A stretch of 64,000 nt of DNA from Pseudomonas asturiensis (GTDB lineage: Bacteria > Pseudomonadota > Gammaproteobacteria > Pseudomonadales > Pseudomonadaceae). Made by a program: the position numbers and the translations under genes. The notes under the pieces were generated by a model. That model was not told the DNA's origin. It searched no databases and saw only the letters and a list, made by a program, of their open reading frames with translations. Shown here in pieces: positions 9,377-18,912 of the stretch. How positions within the stretch are numbered: position 1 is the first letter of the stretch; every line of letters begins with the position of its first letter. The DNA is taken from the NCBI RefSeq assembly GCF_900143095.1, contig NZ_FRDA01000007.1, positions 63,803 to 127,802 of the forward strand. The letters are read 5' to 3'.

Positions 9377-10348
9377 ATGAGCAGTCGCTTCACCACAGTG
9401 CTCGCTGTGCTGTTTCTGCTCGGAGCGATCATCGCCGGGTATCTGGGGATCATCGTCAGCAGACAGCCCGAAGCACCGGCGCCCGTACCGGCTGCGCTGG
9501 CGGCCGCAGAAACCGTCGAAACACCGCAAGCGCCTGTTCCAGGGCCCGCCCCCGCGCCCGTGGAAGACGTTATGCGTCATAACGTCGTCGTGCTGGCGCG
9601 TGACGTTCCAGCGTACGCCCCTATCACGGCAGATGACCTTGTCGTCGAGCGGCTCAGGATCGCGCCGGCAGGCAGCTTCGAGGCCATCGATTCTGTCGTG
9701 GGGCGCATGAGCTGGCGTACGCTGAACGCCGGAACCTGGCTGGACGAAGCCAGCTTCGAAGTCGGCGGTGCACTGGCGCGCATGATCCGTCCGCAGGAGC
9801 GCGCGCTGGCATTGCTGGTGGACGAAGTCACTGGTGCGGCCGGGCAATTGAGTCCGGGCGACTACGTCGATGTGCTGTTGTATCTGCCCAGCGACGCCGA
9901 CAACCTTCATCGCTCCAGTCAGGTAGCCGTGCCCGCTCTGCGGGTGTTGAGCGTGGGTGAGTTGCTGGGGCCTGACCTTGACGGCAAGCCGGTCAACGCC
10001 ATCAGCGCCAGCGACCGCATCAAGCAGGAGGAGCGCCGTGCCACTGCTCGCACCGTCGTCGTCGCCGTACCTCAGGCCTTGCTCGGTCGCCTGATGCTGG
10101 CGTCGCAAACCGGCACCTTGCGCCTGGCCGTGCGCAGTGCACGCGAGGGCAATCTGCAGGATTACTGGGCCAATGAAAGCGCCAGTCTCGAGGTTGCCGA
10201 GCGGCTGGATTCCGCCAGTCGCCAGAAAGTCAGCTTCGGCCAGTTGAGCCTGAGCCCTGCCGTGACACCCACGCAGGCTGGTGCTCCTCGCGGGCCCCGT
10301 CCGGTCGAGGTGATACGCGGTAACACGATCACGCAACAAACTCCCTGA
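9377..10348 (+). CDS. cpaB: Flp pilus assembly protein CpaB/RcpC
   Basis: Periplasmic pilus assembly factor of 323 residues. One N-terminal membrane anchor (about residues 5-25) precedes an Ala/Pro-rich linker. An SAF-like domain follows with VVVLARDVPAYAPITADDL, then the CpaB-type core with GDYVDVLLYLP. The protein is thought to act with the secretin at the outer membrane. I chose the ATG at 9377, after AAGGGA, over an upstream codon 30 bases earlier. First gene of the plus-strand tad operon; cpaC follows after 20 bases. Confidence 0.9.
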   Translation: MSSRFTTVLAVLFLLGAIIAGYLGIIVSRQPEAPAPVPAALAAAETVETPQAPVPGPAPAPVEDVMRHNVVVLARDVPAYAPITADDLVVERLRIAPAGSFEAIDSVVGRMSWRTLNAGTWLDEASFEVGGALARMIRPQERALALLVDEVTGAAGQLSPGDYVDVLLYLPSDADNLHRSSQVAVPALRVLSVGELLGPDLDGKPVNAISASDRIKQEERRATARTVVVAVPQALLGRLMLASQTGTLRLAVRSAREGNLQDYWANESASLEVAERLDSASRQKVSFGQLSLSPAVTPTQAGAPRGPRPVEVIRGNTITQQTP

Positions 10349-10368
10349 TTGAGCAAGGATTGCATTTG

Positions 10369-11625
10369 ATGAGCTGTTGTTCCGTGCCCGTTACATCCTT
10401 CAGGCTGGTAGTGCTGCTAATCAGCGCCCTGTCCGTGCACTCGGCCTGGGCCGCGCCCGGAAGCTGTAGCGCCCTGGACAAGCTGCCTGCCGCCATCGAA
10501 ATAAACCAGGGGGTTCAACAGAACGTCCAGTCGCCGGTGGCCATTACCCGAATTGCGGTGGGCGACCCGAAAATCGCCGATGTTCATGTCAGTGACAGCG
10601 ATACCGAAGGCTTTTTACTGACAGGCGTCGCGCCAGGCGCGACCAGCCTGATGGTGTGGACGGCCTGCTCCAAGGCACCTCGCCAGAGCATGGTGTTCGT
10701 GCGTGGCCGGGCGACGGCATCGATGGTTGACGCACAACCCCTGCCCTCTGAGGAGTCGCAGGTGCCCAGCCAGGTCCAGACTGATATTCGCTTCGTCGAA
10801 GTCCGGCGCAGCAAGCTCAAAGAGGCCAGCACCTCGATCTTCGGCAAGAGTTCGAGCAATTTCCTGTTCGGGGCGCCTGGCACGGTGCCCGGCGTGAACG
10901 TCACGCCAGGAACCGTAAGCGCCACGAGACCGAGCATCCCGCTGAATGACAACACCTTCAACATCGTCTGGGGTGGTGGCAGCAGCAAGGTGTTGGGGAT
11001 GATCAACGCGCTGGAAAACAGCGGTTTTGCGTACACCCTGGCACGCCCCAGCCTGGTTGCCTTGAATGGGCAAAGCGCAAGCTTCCTGGCCGGCGGTCAG
11101 TTTCCGGTGCCGGTGCCCAACGGCGAAGGCAACGGGATCTCCATCGAGTACAAGGAGTTTGGTGTACGCCTGACACTGACACCCACCGTGGTCGGCCGCG
11201 ACCGGATACTGCTCAAGGTTGCCCCGGAAGTCAGTGAGCTGGATTTCACTGCCGGAATCACCATCGCGGGCACCGCCGTGCCCGCTCTCAACATTCGCCG
11301 CACGGACACGAGTGTCTCGCTGGCCGACGGCGAAAGCTTCGTGGTCAGCGGGTTGATCAGCTCCAGCAATGTCTCGTCCGTGGACAAGTTTCCCGGCCTT
11401 GGCGACATCCCGATTCTGGGTGCGTTCTTTCGCAACTCGCAAATCCAGCGCGATGAGCGCGAACTGCTGATGATCGTCACCCCGCATCTGGTCCAGCCCC
11501 TGGCCGCCAACGCCCAACTGCCCGCACTGCCTGGCGAAGGCTTGCGTCACTATGACCCGAGCTTTTTGAAACTGTATTTCCTGGAAAACGGCGATTTCGA
11601 CCGCCGCAGCGGGTTGTCTCAATGA
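10369..11625 (+). CDS. cpaC: Tad pilus secretin CpaC/RcpA
   Basis: Outer membrane secretin of 418 residues through which the Flp pilus exits. It has a signal peptide (hydrophobic VVLLISALSVHSAWA), an N-terminal BON-like domain with VAITRIAVGDPKIADV, and a secretin core with the conserved VPVPNGEGNG and GLGDIPILGAFFR motifs near the C-terminus. The ATG at 10369 has AAGGA nine bases upstream; a TTG at 10360 overlaps that site and is unlikely. The stop overlaps the cpaE start by 4 bases, implying translational coupling. Confidence 0.93.
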   Translation: MSCCSVPVTSFRLVVLLISALSVHSAWAAPGSCSALDKLPAAIEINQGVQQNVQSPVAITRIAVGDPKIADVHVSDSDTEGFLLTGVAPGATSLMVWTACSKAPRQSMVFVRGRATASMVDAQPLPSEESQVPSQVQTDIRFVEVRRSKLKEASTSIFGKSSSNFLFGAPGTVPGVNVTPGTVSATRPSIPLNDNTFNIVWGGGSSKVLGMINALENSGFAYTLARPSLVALNGQSASFLAGGQFPVPVPNGEGNGISIEYKEFGVRLTLTPTVVGRDRILLKVAPEVSELDFTAGITIAGTAVPALNIRRTDTSVSLADGESFVVSGLISSSNVSSVDKFPGLGDIPILGAFFRNSQIQRDERELLMIVTPHLVQPLAANAQLPALPGEGLRHYDPSFLKLYFLENGDFDRRSGLSQ

Positions 11626-12812
11626 GCCAGAGCCTGAGCCAGACGTTTCTGGCAATCACGCGCAACACCACTGACCTGGAATGGCTTCAGGGTGCACTCG
11701 GTTCGCTGGGCCAGGTGGTCAGCGCGGGCACCGGCAGCCTGGACGATCTGCTGGCACTGGTGGACGTCACCTTCGCCAGCGTGGTGTTCGTAGGCCTGGA
11801 CCGGGAACACCTGATGAACCAGAGCGCACTGATCGAAGGTGCGCTCGAAGCCAAACCCATGCTGGCGATCGTTGCGCTGGGCGATGGCATGGATAACCAG
11901 TTGGTGCTCAACGCCATGCGTGCCGGGGCACGGGACTTCGTCGCCTACGGCTCACGTTCCAGCGAAGTGGCCGGGCTGGTCCGGCGCCTGAGCAAGCGCC
12001 TGCCCGCCGTCGCCCCCAACCCCGACATGAGCGGCCTGTCCGTGCTGTATGGCGCGCAAAGCGATGGCGACGGCGCATTGATTGCCACACACCTGGCGAT
12101 GGTGGTGCACAAGAAAGGCCAGCGCACGTTGCTGCTGGATCTGGGCCTGCCTCGTGGCGACAGCCTGGCGATGCTGGGTCTGGAGTCGTCGTTCAGTTTC
12201 GGCGATGCCCTGCGCCACTTGCGCAGGCTTGACGCCACGCTGATCGACAGCGCCTTTACCACCACTGAAAACGGCCTGCGGATCCTGGCTTATACCGAGG
12301 CTGACGATCACCTGGAACAGTCCAGCGCTGCCGAGCTGTACATGCTGCTCAGCGCGCTGCGGCAGTACTTCGAGCACGTGGTCGTGAACCTCGTCGGCCA
12401 GCCGGACAGCGAGGCGTTGCGCACGCTGGTCAGTCATTGCGACCAGTTGCTGTGGTACGCGGACCAGAGCGTACTGGGCTGTCGTCGCAACCTCAAAGTG
12501 CTCAACCTGTGGCGCGAAAAAGGCATGCGGCTGCAGCATGCAGGCTTGCTGGTCGATCGTTACCTGCGCGCCGTCGCCCCCAATTCGGAGACCCTGGGCA
12601 AAACCTTCGGCCTGCCCGTGCGTGCCGTGCTGCCCTACGCGCCGGAGTTGCGCCTCAATGCCAAGAATCAAGGCGTGCCGCTCTTCGAACTGGCTTCACG
12701 AGACTCACTGTGCGCGGGTTTGCGTCGTCTGGGCGAGCACCTGGCCGACAACTCCCACGCTCATGAAAAAGCCGATCAAGGCTGGCTGACCCGACTCTGG
12801 GAGAACAGGTAA
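11622..12812 (+). CDS. cpaE: Pilus assembly protein CpaE/TadZ with degenerate P-loop
   Basis: A 396-residue cytoplasmic protein with an N-terminal receiver-like domain and a C-terminal MinD/ParA-like ATPase fold, thought to localise the Tad machine at the pole. The receiver-like part keeps the fold but not a clear phospho-acceptor. The expected deviant Walker A (KGGxGKT) is replaced by YGAQSDGDGALIATHLA, which lacks the catalytic Lys. Atypical nucleotide sites are known among TadZ proteins. It overlaps cpaC by 4 bases and cpaF by 1 base. Confidence 0.88.
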   Translation: MSQSLSQTFLAITRNTTDLEWLQGALGSLGQVVSAGTGSLDDLLALVDVTFASVVFVGLDREHLMNQSALIEGALEAKPMLAIVALGDGMDNQLVLNAMRAGARDFVAYGSRSSEVAGLVRRLSKRLPAVAPNPDMSGLSVLYGAQSDGDGALIATHLAMVVHKKGQRTLLLDLGLPRGDSLAMLGLESSFSFGDALRHLRRLDATLIDSAFTTTENGLRILAYTEADDHLEQSSAAELYMLLSALRQYFEHVVVNLVGQPDSEALRTLVSHCDQLLWYADQSVLGCRRNLKVLNLWREKGMRLQHAGLLVDRYLRAVAPNSETLGKTFGLPVRAVLPYAPELRLNAKNQGVPLFELASRDSLCAGLRRLGEHLADNSHAHEKADQGWLTRLWENR

Positions 12813-14068
12813 TGCCGGAAAAACTATTTGGCGTGTCTTCGCGCGCACAAGCCCATGCCGATGAAGGTCAGGGCCTCAAACTGGTGCTGCACCGCTACAT
12901 CATCGATGGCATCGAAGAAAGCGGCAAAAACCTGCTCGAGGGCTCGCGGCCGGTGCTGGCGCAATTCGTCATCGACAAGGTGGCCGAGTATGTTTCCCGG
13001 CTGCGGCTGGCGATTTCGCGCTACGAGATGGAGCGTCTGGCTGAGGAGCTGGTTGACGAACTGACCGGCTATGGCCCGCTGGAAGTCCTGCTGCGTGACG
13101 ACTCGGTGACGGAAATTCTGGTCAACGGGCCCGGCAAGGTCTTTGTCGAACGCGACGGTGTGCTGCATCACACCGACCTGCGCTTCATCGATTCACATCA
13201 CGTCGAACGCGTCATGCAGCGCATTCTTGCCCCGCTCGGGCGCAGGCTCGACGAATCTTCGCCCATGGTCGATGCGCGCCTGCCCGATGGCAGCCGGGTG
13301 AACGCGATCATTCCACCCATTGCGCTGGATGGCCCGTGCCTGTCGATCCGCAAATTTCGCCGCGAGATGTTCAAGAGCGCCGATCTGGTGGCGATGCAGA
13401 CCATCGACCAGCCGATCTTCGATTTCTTTGCCGAGGCCGTGGGCAAGCGCTGCAACGTGCTGGTCAGCGGCGGCACGGGCACCGGCAAAACCACCCTGCT
13501 CAACGTGCTCAGCCAGTTGATCGATACCCAGCAACGATTGGTCACCATCGAAGACGTGGCCGAATTGCAGCTTAATCACCCTCACGTGGTGCGCCTGGAA
13601 ACCCGCCCACCCAACGCCGAGGGTCATGGCGAAGTTCGCGCCAGCGACCTGATCCGCAACTCGCTGCGGATGCGCCCGGACCGCATCATTCTTGGCGAGA
13701 TCCGCGGCGTCGAGGTGCTGGACGTGCTGACCGCCATGAACACCGGCCACGACGGCTCGATGAGCACCGTACACGCCAACAACGCTCAGGACGCGCTGCT
13801 GCGCCTGGAAACACTGGTGGGCCTCACCGGACGGCAGATCCCGGAAAAGACCCTGAGGCAAATGATCTGCGCGGCACTGGACGTGATCATCCAGTTGACG
13901 CGTCTCCCGGATGGCCGCCGTGCGGTCAGCGAAGTGGTGGAAGTGGTGGGCATCCGCGATGACGTTTACGTCACCAACACGCTGTTCCGCCTGGATCGTC
14001 GTACGGGGATCGGGTTTCAGCGTGAAGCGATCCATGCCGCGGGCGACAAGCTGCGACCCGGTTACTGA
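12812..14068 (+). CDS. cpaF: Tad secretion ATPase CpaF/TadA
   Basis: Hexameric ATPase of the type II/IV secretion family that powers Flp pilus assembly (418 residues). An N-terminal helical domain (about 1-110) precedes the RecA-like core, with Walker A SGGTGTGKTTLLN, a Walker B region near DRIILGEIRGVEVLDVL and the His-box motif STVHANNAQDAL. All catalytic motifs look intact. Its start codon shares a base with the cpaE stop codon. tadB follows 12 bases later. Confidence 0.95.
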   Translation: MPEKLFGVSSRAQAHADEGQGLKLVLHRYIIDGIEESGKNLLEGSRPVLAQFVIDKVAEYVSRLRLAISRYEMERLAEELVDELTGYGPLEVLLRDDSVTEILVNGPGKVFVERDGVLHHTDLRFIDSHHVERVMQRILAPLGRRLDESSPMVDARLPDGSRVNAIIPPIALDGPCLSIRKFRREMFKSADLVAMQTIDQPIFDFFAEAVGKRCNVLVSGGTGTGKTTLLNVLSQLIDTQQRLVTIEDVAELQLNHPHVVRLETRPPNAEGHGEVRASDLIRNSLRMRPDRIILGEIRGVEVLDVLTAMNTGHDGSMSTVHANNAQDALLRLETLVGLTGRQIPEKTLRQMICAALDVIIQLTRLPDGRRAVSEVVEVVGIRDDVYVTNTLFRLDRRTGIGFQREAIHAAGDKLRPGY

Positions 14069-14080
14069 GGAGTTCGAGAC

Positions 14081-14965
14081 ATGAGCGCGTCGTTGTGGCT
14101 GGCGTTCATTGCTGTGCTGATGCTGTGCGCCTCGGCCTGGTTGTTCCTTCTGGCGTTGAGCCGGGGCGACAGCGAGCGGGTCATGGAGCGCCTGATTGCA
14201 GGCCAGGTGCAGCCAATCGTCGAGAAACCCGGCTGGGTTTATCTGGACCGGGCTTTTCTGCGCGCAGGCCTTGGCCAGCCGACCGAGCGTGTCGGCCTGC
14301 TGTTGATGACATGGGTGGCGATGATCGTGGTCGGCTACGCCCTGTTTGACTGGTTTGGCGCTGCGGCCGCACTGGTCGGAGTGCCTTTGACGCTGCGCCT
14401 GTTCGTTTCGTGGCGCTACCAGAAACGCGTGCGGCGTATGGTCGAGCAGTTGCCGCAACTGCTCGACCATACGGTTCGCAGTCTCAAATCCGGCAGAACC
14501 CTGGCCGATGCCGTGCTGCAGGGTATCGAAGCCGCCGACCAGCCGCTCAAGGACGGCATGAGCCGTATCGAGCGCAACGTGCAACTGGGCGTCGGTCTGC
14601 CGGACGCGGCGCGGGACTTCGCCGAACTGTACGAACGTGACGAGTTTCACCTGTTCGCGCTGGGTCTGCGCGTCAACCACCGCTATGGCGGCAACGCCAG
14701 CGAGCTGATGGAAAACCTGATCAGACTGATTCGCGAGCGGGAACAGGCCAGCCGCCAGTTGCGCGCCATGACTGGCGAAACGCGCATGACCTCCGTGGTG
14801 CTGGCGCTGCTGCCAGTAGGTATGGCCGGTTACTTCATGGCGGTCAACCCGACCTATCTGATCCACATGTGGAACGACGGCGGCGGCCGAATCATGCTGA
14901 TGGCCGCGTTCATCCTGCAAGCGCTGGGCTGTCTGGCGCTGTGGCGCATGCTGCGGAGTATCTGA
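14081..14965 (+). CDS. tadB: Tad inner membrane platform protein TadB
   Basis: A 294-residue GspF-like membrane protein, one of two platform proteins that work with CpaF. It has an N-terminal hydrophobic helix, a pair of helices near residues 70-110, a cytoplasmic GspF domain starting near RRMVEQLPQLLDHTVRSLK, and two C-terminal membrane helices. The spacing and order tadA-tadB-tadC are canonical. One base separates its stop from the tadC start. Confidence 0.93.
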   Translation: MSASLWLAFIAVLMLCASAWLFLLALSRGDSERVMERLIAGQVQPIVEKPGWVYLDRAFLRAGLGQPTERVGLLLMTWVAMIVVGYALFDWFGAAAALVGVPLTLRLFVSWRYQKRVRRMVEQLPQLLDHTVRSLKSGRTLADAVLQGIEAADQPLKDGMSRIERNVQLGVGLPDAARDFAELYERDEFHLFALGLRVNHRYGGNASELMENLIRLIREREQASRQLRAMTGETRMTSVVLALLPVGMAGYFMAVNPTYLIHMWNDGGGRIMLMAAFILQALGCLALWRMLRSI

Positions 14966-14966
14966 A

Positions 14967-15851
14967 ATGGCCATCGCACTCTGCGCAATGATGTTAGTGG
15001 CGGCGGCCTTTCTGGTGCTGTCCAGTATTGCCCGCCAGCGGCGCAGCGAGCGTCTGGTTGCCCAACGACTGAAGGGGCAGACCGTGCGGGAGAGCCGCAT
15101 CGGCAGTTGGCTGCGCCTGCTGGGCGACACACGCCTGGGCCAGCGCAGCGTCAGTCTGGACAGCGAAACGCAACTGCTGCTTAACCGGATCGGCTGGCGC
15201 CGCGCCAGCAAACGATCGCTGTACGCGGCCTGCCAGATCGGCGTGCCGTTCGGGCTGGTGACCCTGGTCGTGCTGGCGCAGATGCTGTTGCTCAAGGAGG
15301 TGTCGCAGCCTCTGGTGGCACCCATGTTTGCTCTGGGCATCGGATACATCCTGCCCAAGAGAGTGCTGGCCGCGTACGCCCGGTCCCGCCAGAAACAAGT
15401 GGTCGTGGAGATCTCCACCTTTATTCCTCTGCTGCGCATCCTGTTCGAATCCGGCATGGCGGTGGAGCAGGCCTTGCGGGTGCTCAGCAATGAAGGCAAG
15501 GACCTGCTGCCGGTGCTGTCCGAGGAAATCCGGGTCATCTTGACGCGGGTCGATTCAGGCCTGGAGCTGGGTGAAGAGTTACGTAAAAGCGCAGCCCTGC
15601 TGGCAGTGGACGAGTTCAGCGACACCTGCGTGATCCTCAACCAACTGGTCCATCAGGGCGGCGGAGCGCTGAAATCCCTGCTGACGCTCAAGCAACTGAT
15701 CGATGACCGCCGCATGACCCGTCTGCAGGAATACATCTCCAAGCTGTCGGCGAAAATGTCGGTTGTCATGATGGTTTTTCTGTTTCCAGCGCTGTTGATC
15801 GTGCTGGCAGGTCCCAGTTTTGTCGCCTTAAGCCGTGCACTGGGTGGCTAA
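14967..15851 (+). CDS. tadC: Tad inner membrane platform protein TadC
   Basis: Partner of TadB, also 294 residues with the GspF fold. It has an N-terminal membrane helix, a helix pair in the middle, a cytoplasmic domain beginning near FIPLLRILFESGMAVEQALR, and a C-terminal helix (MSVVMMVFLFPALLIVLAG). The equal length and parallel layout of the two platform proteins are usual for tad loci. tadD follows after 28 bases. Confidence 0.93.
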   Translation: MAIALCAMMLVAAAFLVLSSIARQRRSERLVAQRLKGQTVRESRIGSWLRLLGDTRLGQRSVSLDSETQLLLNRIGWRRASKRSLYAACQIGVPFGLVTLVVLAQMLLLKEVSQPLVAPMFALGIGYILPKRVLAAYARSRQKQVVVEISTFIPLLRILFESGMAVEQALRVLSNEGKDLLPVLSEEIRVILTRVDSGLELGEELRKSAALLAVDEFSDTCVILNQLVHQGGGALKSLLTLKQLIDDRRMTRLQEYISKLSAKMSVVMMVFLFPALLIVLAGPSFVALSRALGG

Positions 15852-15879
15852 GGCCCACGTTACTCAAGGAAGACATTCA

Positions 15880-16617
15880 ATGAAGACAGTCATGGTACTG
15901 ATCAGCCTGTTAATGCTGGGTGGATGCGCCCGTGATGGCAGCACCCTGTGGGCCAACACCCTGAACCAGACAGGCCATTGCCCCAAACCGACTTCGGATC
16001 AGGAGTTTGCGCTGAATCTGGCCCAAAGCATGGCCGATGAGGGCCGGCTGCACGCCAGTCTCGCCAACCTGGAAAGCCTGCCGGACAACCTGGACGAAGT
16101 ACGTCTGCGCAAGGCCCGCGTGTTACGGCTGCTGGGCAGTGACGAAGCAGAGCCGCTGTACCGCAGCCTGCTCGGCACCTGTCGCGCCGCTCAAGGCGAG
16201 CATGGTCTCGGACAGCTTGCAGCGGCACGCGGCGATAACGCGCAGGCTCAGCAACACTTGCTCCGGGCCAGCAAGCTTGAGCCCACCGACGAGAAAATCC
16301 GCAACGACCTGGGCGTGGTCTATCTCAATCAACGAAAAATCGAGCAGGCGCGCTTTCAGTTTCTGACCGCCATGGAGCTCAAACAGTCCGATCCGTTGGC
16401 AGCACTGAATCTGGTAACGCTGCTGATTTATCAGGACAACTGGACACAGGCCGCTGCTCTGGCCTCCCAGGCAGGCCTGTCGCCCGAACAGATCACCTAC
16501 GCCAAGGCGCGGGCGGACGCGCTCAAAGCCCCGGTCGACACGCCCGCGCCGGCCAAAGCCCGGGTCGCGGCAATGCTGGATCGGCCAGCCCCTTCACTCA
16601 GCGGAGTACAACCATGA
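15880..16617 (+). CDS. tadD: Tad lipoprotein TadD, TPR-containing
   Basis: A 245-residue outer membrane lipoprotein required for secretin assembly in tad systems. The signal peptide ends in a lipobox LMLGGC. The rest is helical with TPR-like repeats (for example DEKIRNDLGVVYLNQRKIEQ, about residues 140-175). The ATG at 15880 has AAGGA upstream; an open frame reaching back into tadC lacks a good start. Its end overlaps the next gene by 4 bases. Confidence 0.9.
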   Translation: MKTVMVLISLLMLGGCARDGSTLWANTLNQTGHCPKPTSDQEFALNLAQSMADEGRLHASLANLESLPDNLDEVRLRKARVLRLLGSDEAEPLYRSLLGTCRAAQGEHGLGQLAAARGDNAQAQQHLLRASKLEPTDEKIRNDLGVVYLNQRKIEQARFQFLTAMELKQSDPLAALNLVTLLIYQDNWTQAAALASQAGLSPEQITYAKARADALKAPVDTPAPAKARVAAMLDRPAPSLSGVQP

Positions 16618-16886
16618 AACGCATTCTCCTCTGCGGCGTCGTGCTGCTGGCCTGTTCAACGGACACGCTGGCCAGCGATTCATCCTCAACGACCACCCAG
16701 ACCCAGACCCAGACCGAAACCTGGCTGAAACTGCAGGCCACAGGCACCGCATCCTCTCCCACCCCGCAAACCAGTACGCCCGCCGAACGCGACCTGAGCC
16801 TGCAGCGCTGGCTTGAAAGCTATAAGTACAAGATCCCCGAGTTCTTTGATCAGGAGACCGGCGGTAGCTTTGCGTCGCAGCAGTAG
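16614..16886 (+). CDS. DUF3613 small exported protein
   Basis: A 90-residue protein with a signal peptide, a low-complexity Thr-Gln run (TTQTQTQTETW) and a short conserved tail containing RDLSLQRWLESYKYKIPEFF. This matches the DUF3613 proteins that often close Pseudomonas tad operons. The 4-base overlap with tadD argues for co-expression. Function unknown; periplasmic or surface location inferred. Confidence 0.82.
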   Translation: MKRILLCGVVLLACSTDTLASDSSSTTTQTQTQTETWLKLQATGTASSPTPQTSTPAERDLSLQRWLESYKYKIPEFFDQETGGSFASQQ

Positions 16887-16999
16887 GACCGGCCCTACAG
16901 GAGACTCTTGAAATCGGTCCTTACAAACGCGATCACAGCACGCAGCGAAGCACTCCGTTATCATGCGCAAACTTTCGAGCTCCGAGATTCTGGACTGCC

Positions 17000-18784
17000 A
17001 TGCGCCGCTTGCTATGCCTGATGCTGTTGATCCTGACCTTGCCCGCCTTCGGCGCAAGTCTGCTGGAGAGTCGCCCGGCCCCGACCCTGGGCGGCGCAAC
17101 CCTTGATAACAGCAAGGAATTTCTGCCCGTTCGTCAGGCCTTCCAGCTGAGTCTGATCGAAACCACGCCGCAATCCATCAAGCTGCGCTTTGTCGCCACT
17201 GAAGGCTATTACCTGTATCGCCATCGCTTCCAGTTCCGCACCGAGCCTGCCGACATCGGCCTGGGCGACGCGCAACTGCCCAAAGGCGAGCAGAAACATG
17301 ACGAGTACTTTGGCGACGTCGAGGTCTATCACGGCATTCTGGACATCGACCTGCCCCGCAAGCCCGGCGAAGAACGACCTTTTACCCTTGCCGTGACCTA
17401 TCAGGGCTGCGCCGACAAGGGCCTGTGCTATCCCCCCGAAACCGAGCGACTGGACATCGGTGACGTGGCCGCGAACGCTGCCGCTTCGGCTTCTGCGCCC
17501 GTCGTGAAGGCGGCGTGGAGCTGGAAGGAACTGGCGCTGTTCTTCCTCGCAGGCGTGGGCCTGACCTTTACGCCGTGCGTACTGCCAATGCTGCCGATCC
17601 TGTCCGGCGTCGTGCTGCGCGGTCAGGTGGGTGGCCTGCGTGGTTTGAGCCTGTCGCTGGCCTACGTGCTGCCGATGGCCGTCTGTTTTGCCTTGCTCGG
17701 CGCACTGATGGGCATGTTCGGTGCGGGTCTCAATCTGCAGGCACGCCTGCAATCGGCCTGGGTGCTGGTGCCGTTCTCCGCCTTCTTCGTGGTCTTCGCC
17801 ATCGCCATGTTCGGCCTCTTCGAACTGCGCCTGCCGCAAGGCTTGAGCAACCGGCTTGATCGCATTGCAGGCAAGACCGAAGGCGGCTCGCTGTGGGGCG
17901 CTGCGGTGCTGGGCGTGGTGTCGAGCCTGCTGGTTTCACCCTGTGTTTCAGCACCGCTGGCTGGCGCATTGCTGTACATCAGCGCCAGCGGCGACGCACT
18001 GGGGGGCGCCTTGAAACTCTTCGCGCTGGGCCTGGGCATGGGCGCACCGCTGCTGCTGGTCGCCACGGGCGGCGCGGCCTGGCTGCCGAAAAGCGGCCCA
18101 TGGCTGGTCACCGTGAAAAACGCCATCGGCGTGCTGTTGCTCGCACTGGCCATCGGCTTGCTGAGTCGCGTTCTGCCCGGCCAGATCACCCTGCTGCTGG
18201 TCGGTCTGCTGAGCGCAGGTGTGGCGCTGTTCATGGGCACGCTGCAACTGACCGACAAAACGTCTCGCCAAAAGCTTGCGCAGCTTATCGGTCTGCTTCT
18301 ATTGGTCTACGCTCTGGCATGCTGGTACGGCGCACTGACCGGCCAGACCGACCCCACGCGTCCGTTGGGCCGCGCGCAAGCGACGGTCAGCAACGGGGCG
18401 GTAGCATTGGCGACCAACCCGTGGCAAACCATCACCACGTCGGCAGAACTGGACCGCGTACTCGACGACGCAAAGCGTAATGGCAAACCCTTGATGCTCG
18501 ACTGGTACGCCGACTGGTGCATCAGTTGCAAGGTCATCGAACACGAAGTACTGCCTGATCCGGGTGTTGTCCAGCGTCTGTCAGGCTACAGCCTCGTGAA
18601 GTTCGACATGACCGACAGCAACGCAGAACAGCGCGCCTTGCTGGATCGCTACAAACTGTTCGGTCCGCCTGCACTGCTGTTTTTCAGCAAAAGCGGCGAA
18701 GAACTGCAAAACGTTCGGGTTGTCGGGGAAATCGACGCTGCGGCGCTGATCGAACGCCTGAATGGAGCAAATGACCAAATCTAG
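17000..18784 (+). CDS. dsbD: Thiol:disulfide interchange protein DsbD
   Basis: Inner membrane electron carrier that moves reducing power from cytoplasmic thioredoxin to periplasmic DsbC/CcmG-type proteins (594 residues). A signal peptide precedes the N-terminal domain with Cys137 and Cys143 (QGCADKGLCYPP). Eight membrane helices include the redox Cys in FTPCVLPM and SPCVSAPL. The C-terminal thioredoxin domain has WCISC at about 507-510. All three Cys pairs are present. The gene stands alone between the tad locus and aroQ. Confidence 0.95.
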   Translation: MRRLLCLMLLILTLPAFGASLLESRPAPTLGGATLDNSKEFLPVRQAFQLSLIETTPQSIKLRFVATEGYYLYRHRFQFRTEPADIGLGDAQLPKGEQKHDEYFGDVEVYHGILDIDLPRKPGEERPFTLAVTYQGCADKGLCYPPETERLDIGDVAANAAASASAPVVKAAWSWKELALFFLAGVGLTFTPCVLPMLPILSGVVLRGQVGGLRGLSLSLAYVLPMAVCFALLGALMGMFGAGLNLQARLQSAWVLVPFSAFFVVFAIAMFGLFELRLPQGLSNRLDRIAGKTEGGSLWGAAVLGVVSSLLVSPCVSAPLAGALLYISASGDALGGALKLFALGLGMGAPLLLVATGGAAWLPKSGPWLVTVKNAIGVLLLALAIGLLSRVLPGQITLLLVGLLSAGVALFMGTLQLTDKTSRQKLAQLIGLLLLVYALACWYGALTGQTDPTRPLGRAQATVSNGAVALATNPWQTITTSAELDRVLDDAKRNGKPLMLDWYADWCISCKVIEHEVLPDPGVVQRLSGYSLVKFDMTDSNAEQRALLDRYKLFGPPALLFFSKSGEELQNVRVVGEIDAAALIERLNGANDQI

Positions 18785-18912
18785 CCCCCGAGTCACAAAC
18801 TTTGCGCGAATATCGCTCATCGTGCTGGCTACTGTAGTTAACTGGACAGTCCATTGCCCTTCCGGCATAGTCGCCGGGCGTAAACGCTCGCAGACAATAA
18901 AAGGACTACACA

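Noticed and set aside
13193-15640. 815-codon open frame on the minus strand across cpaF-tadB-tadC
   Set aside because: The plus strand carries three intact, conserved tad genes; the antisense product is low-complexity Gln/His/Arg-rich with no family features.
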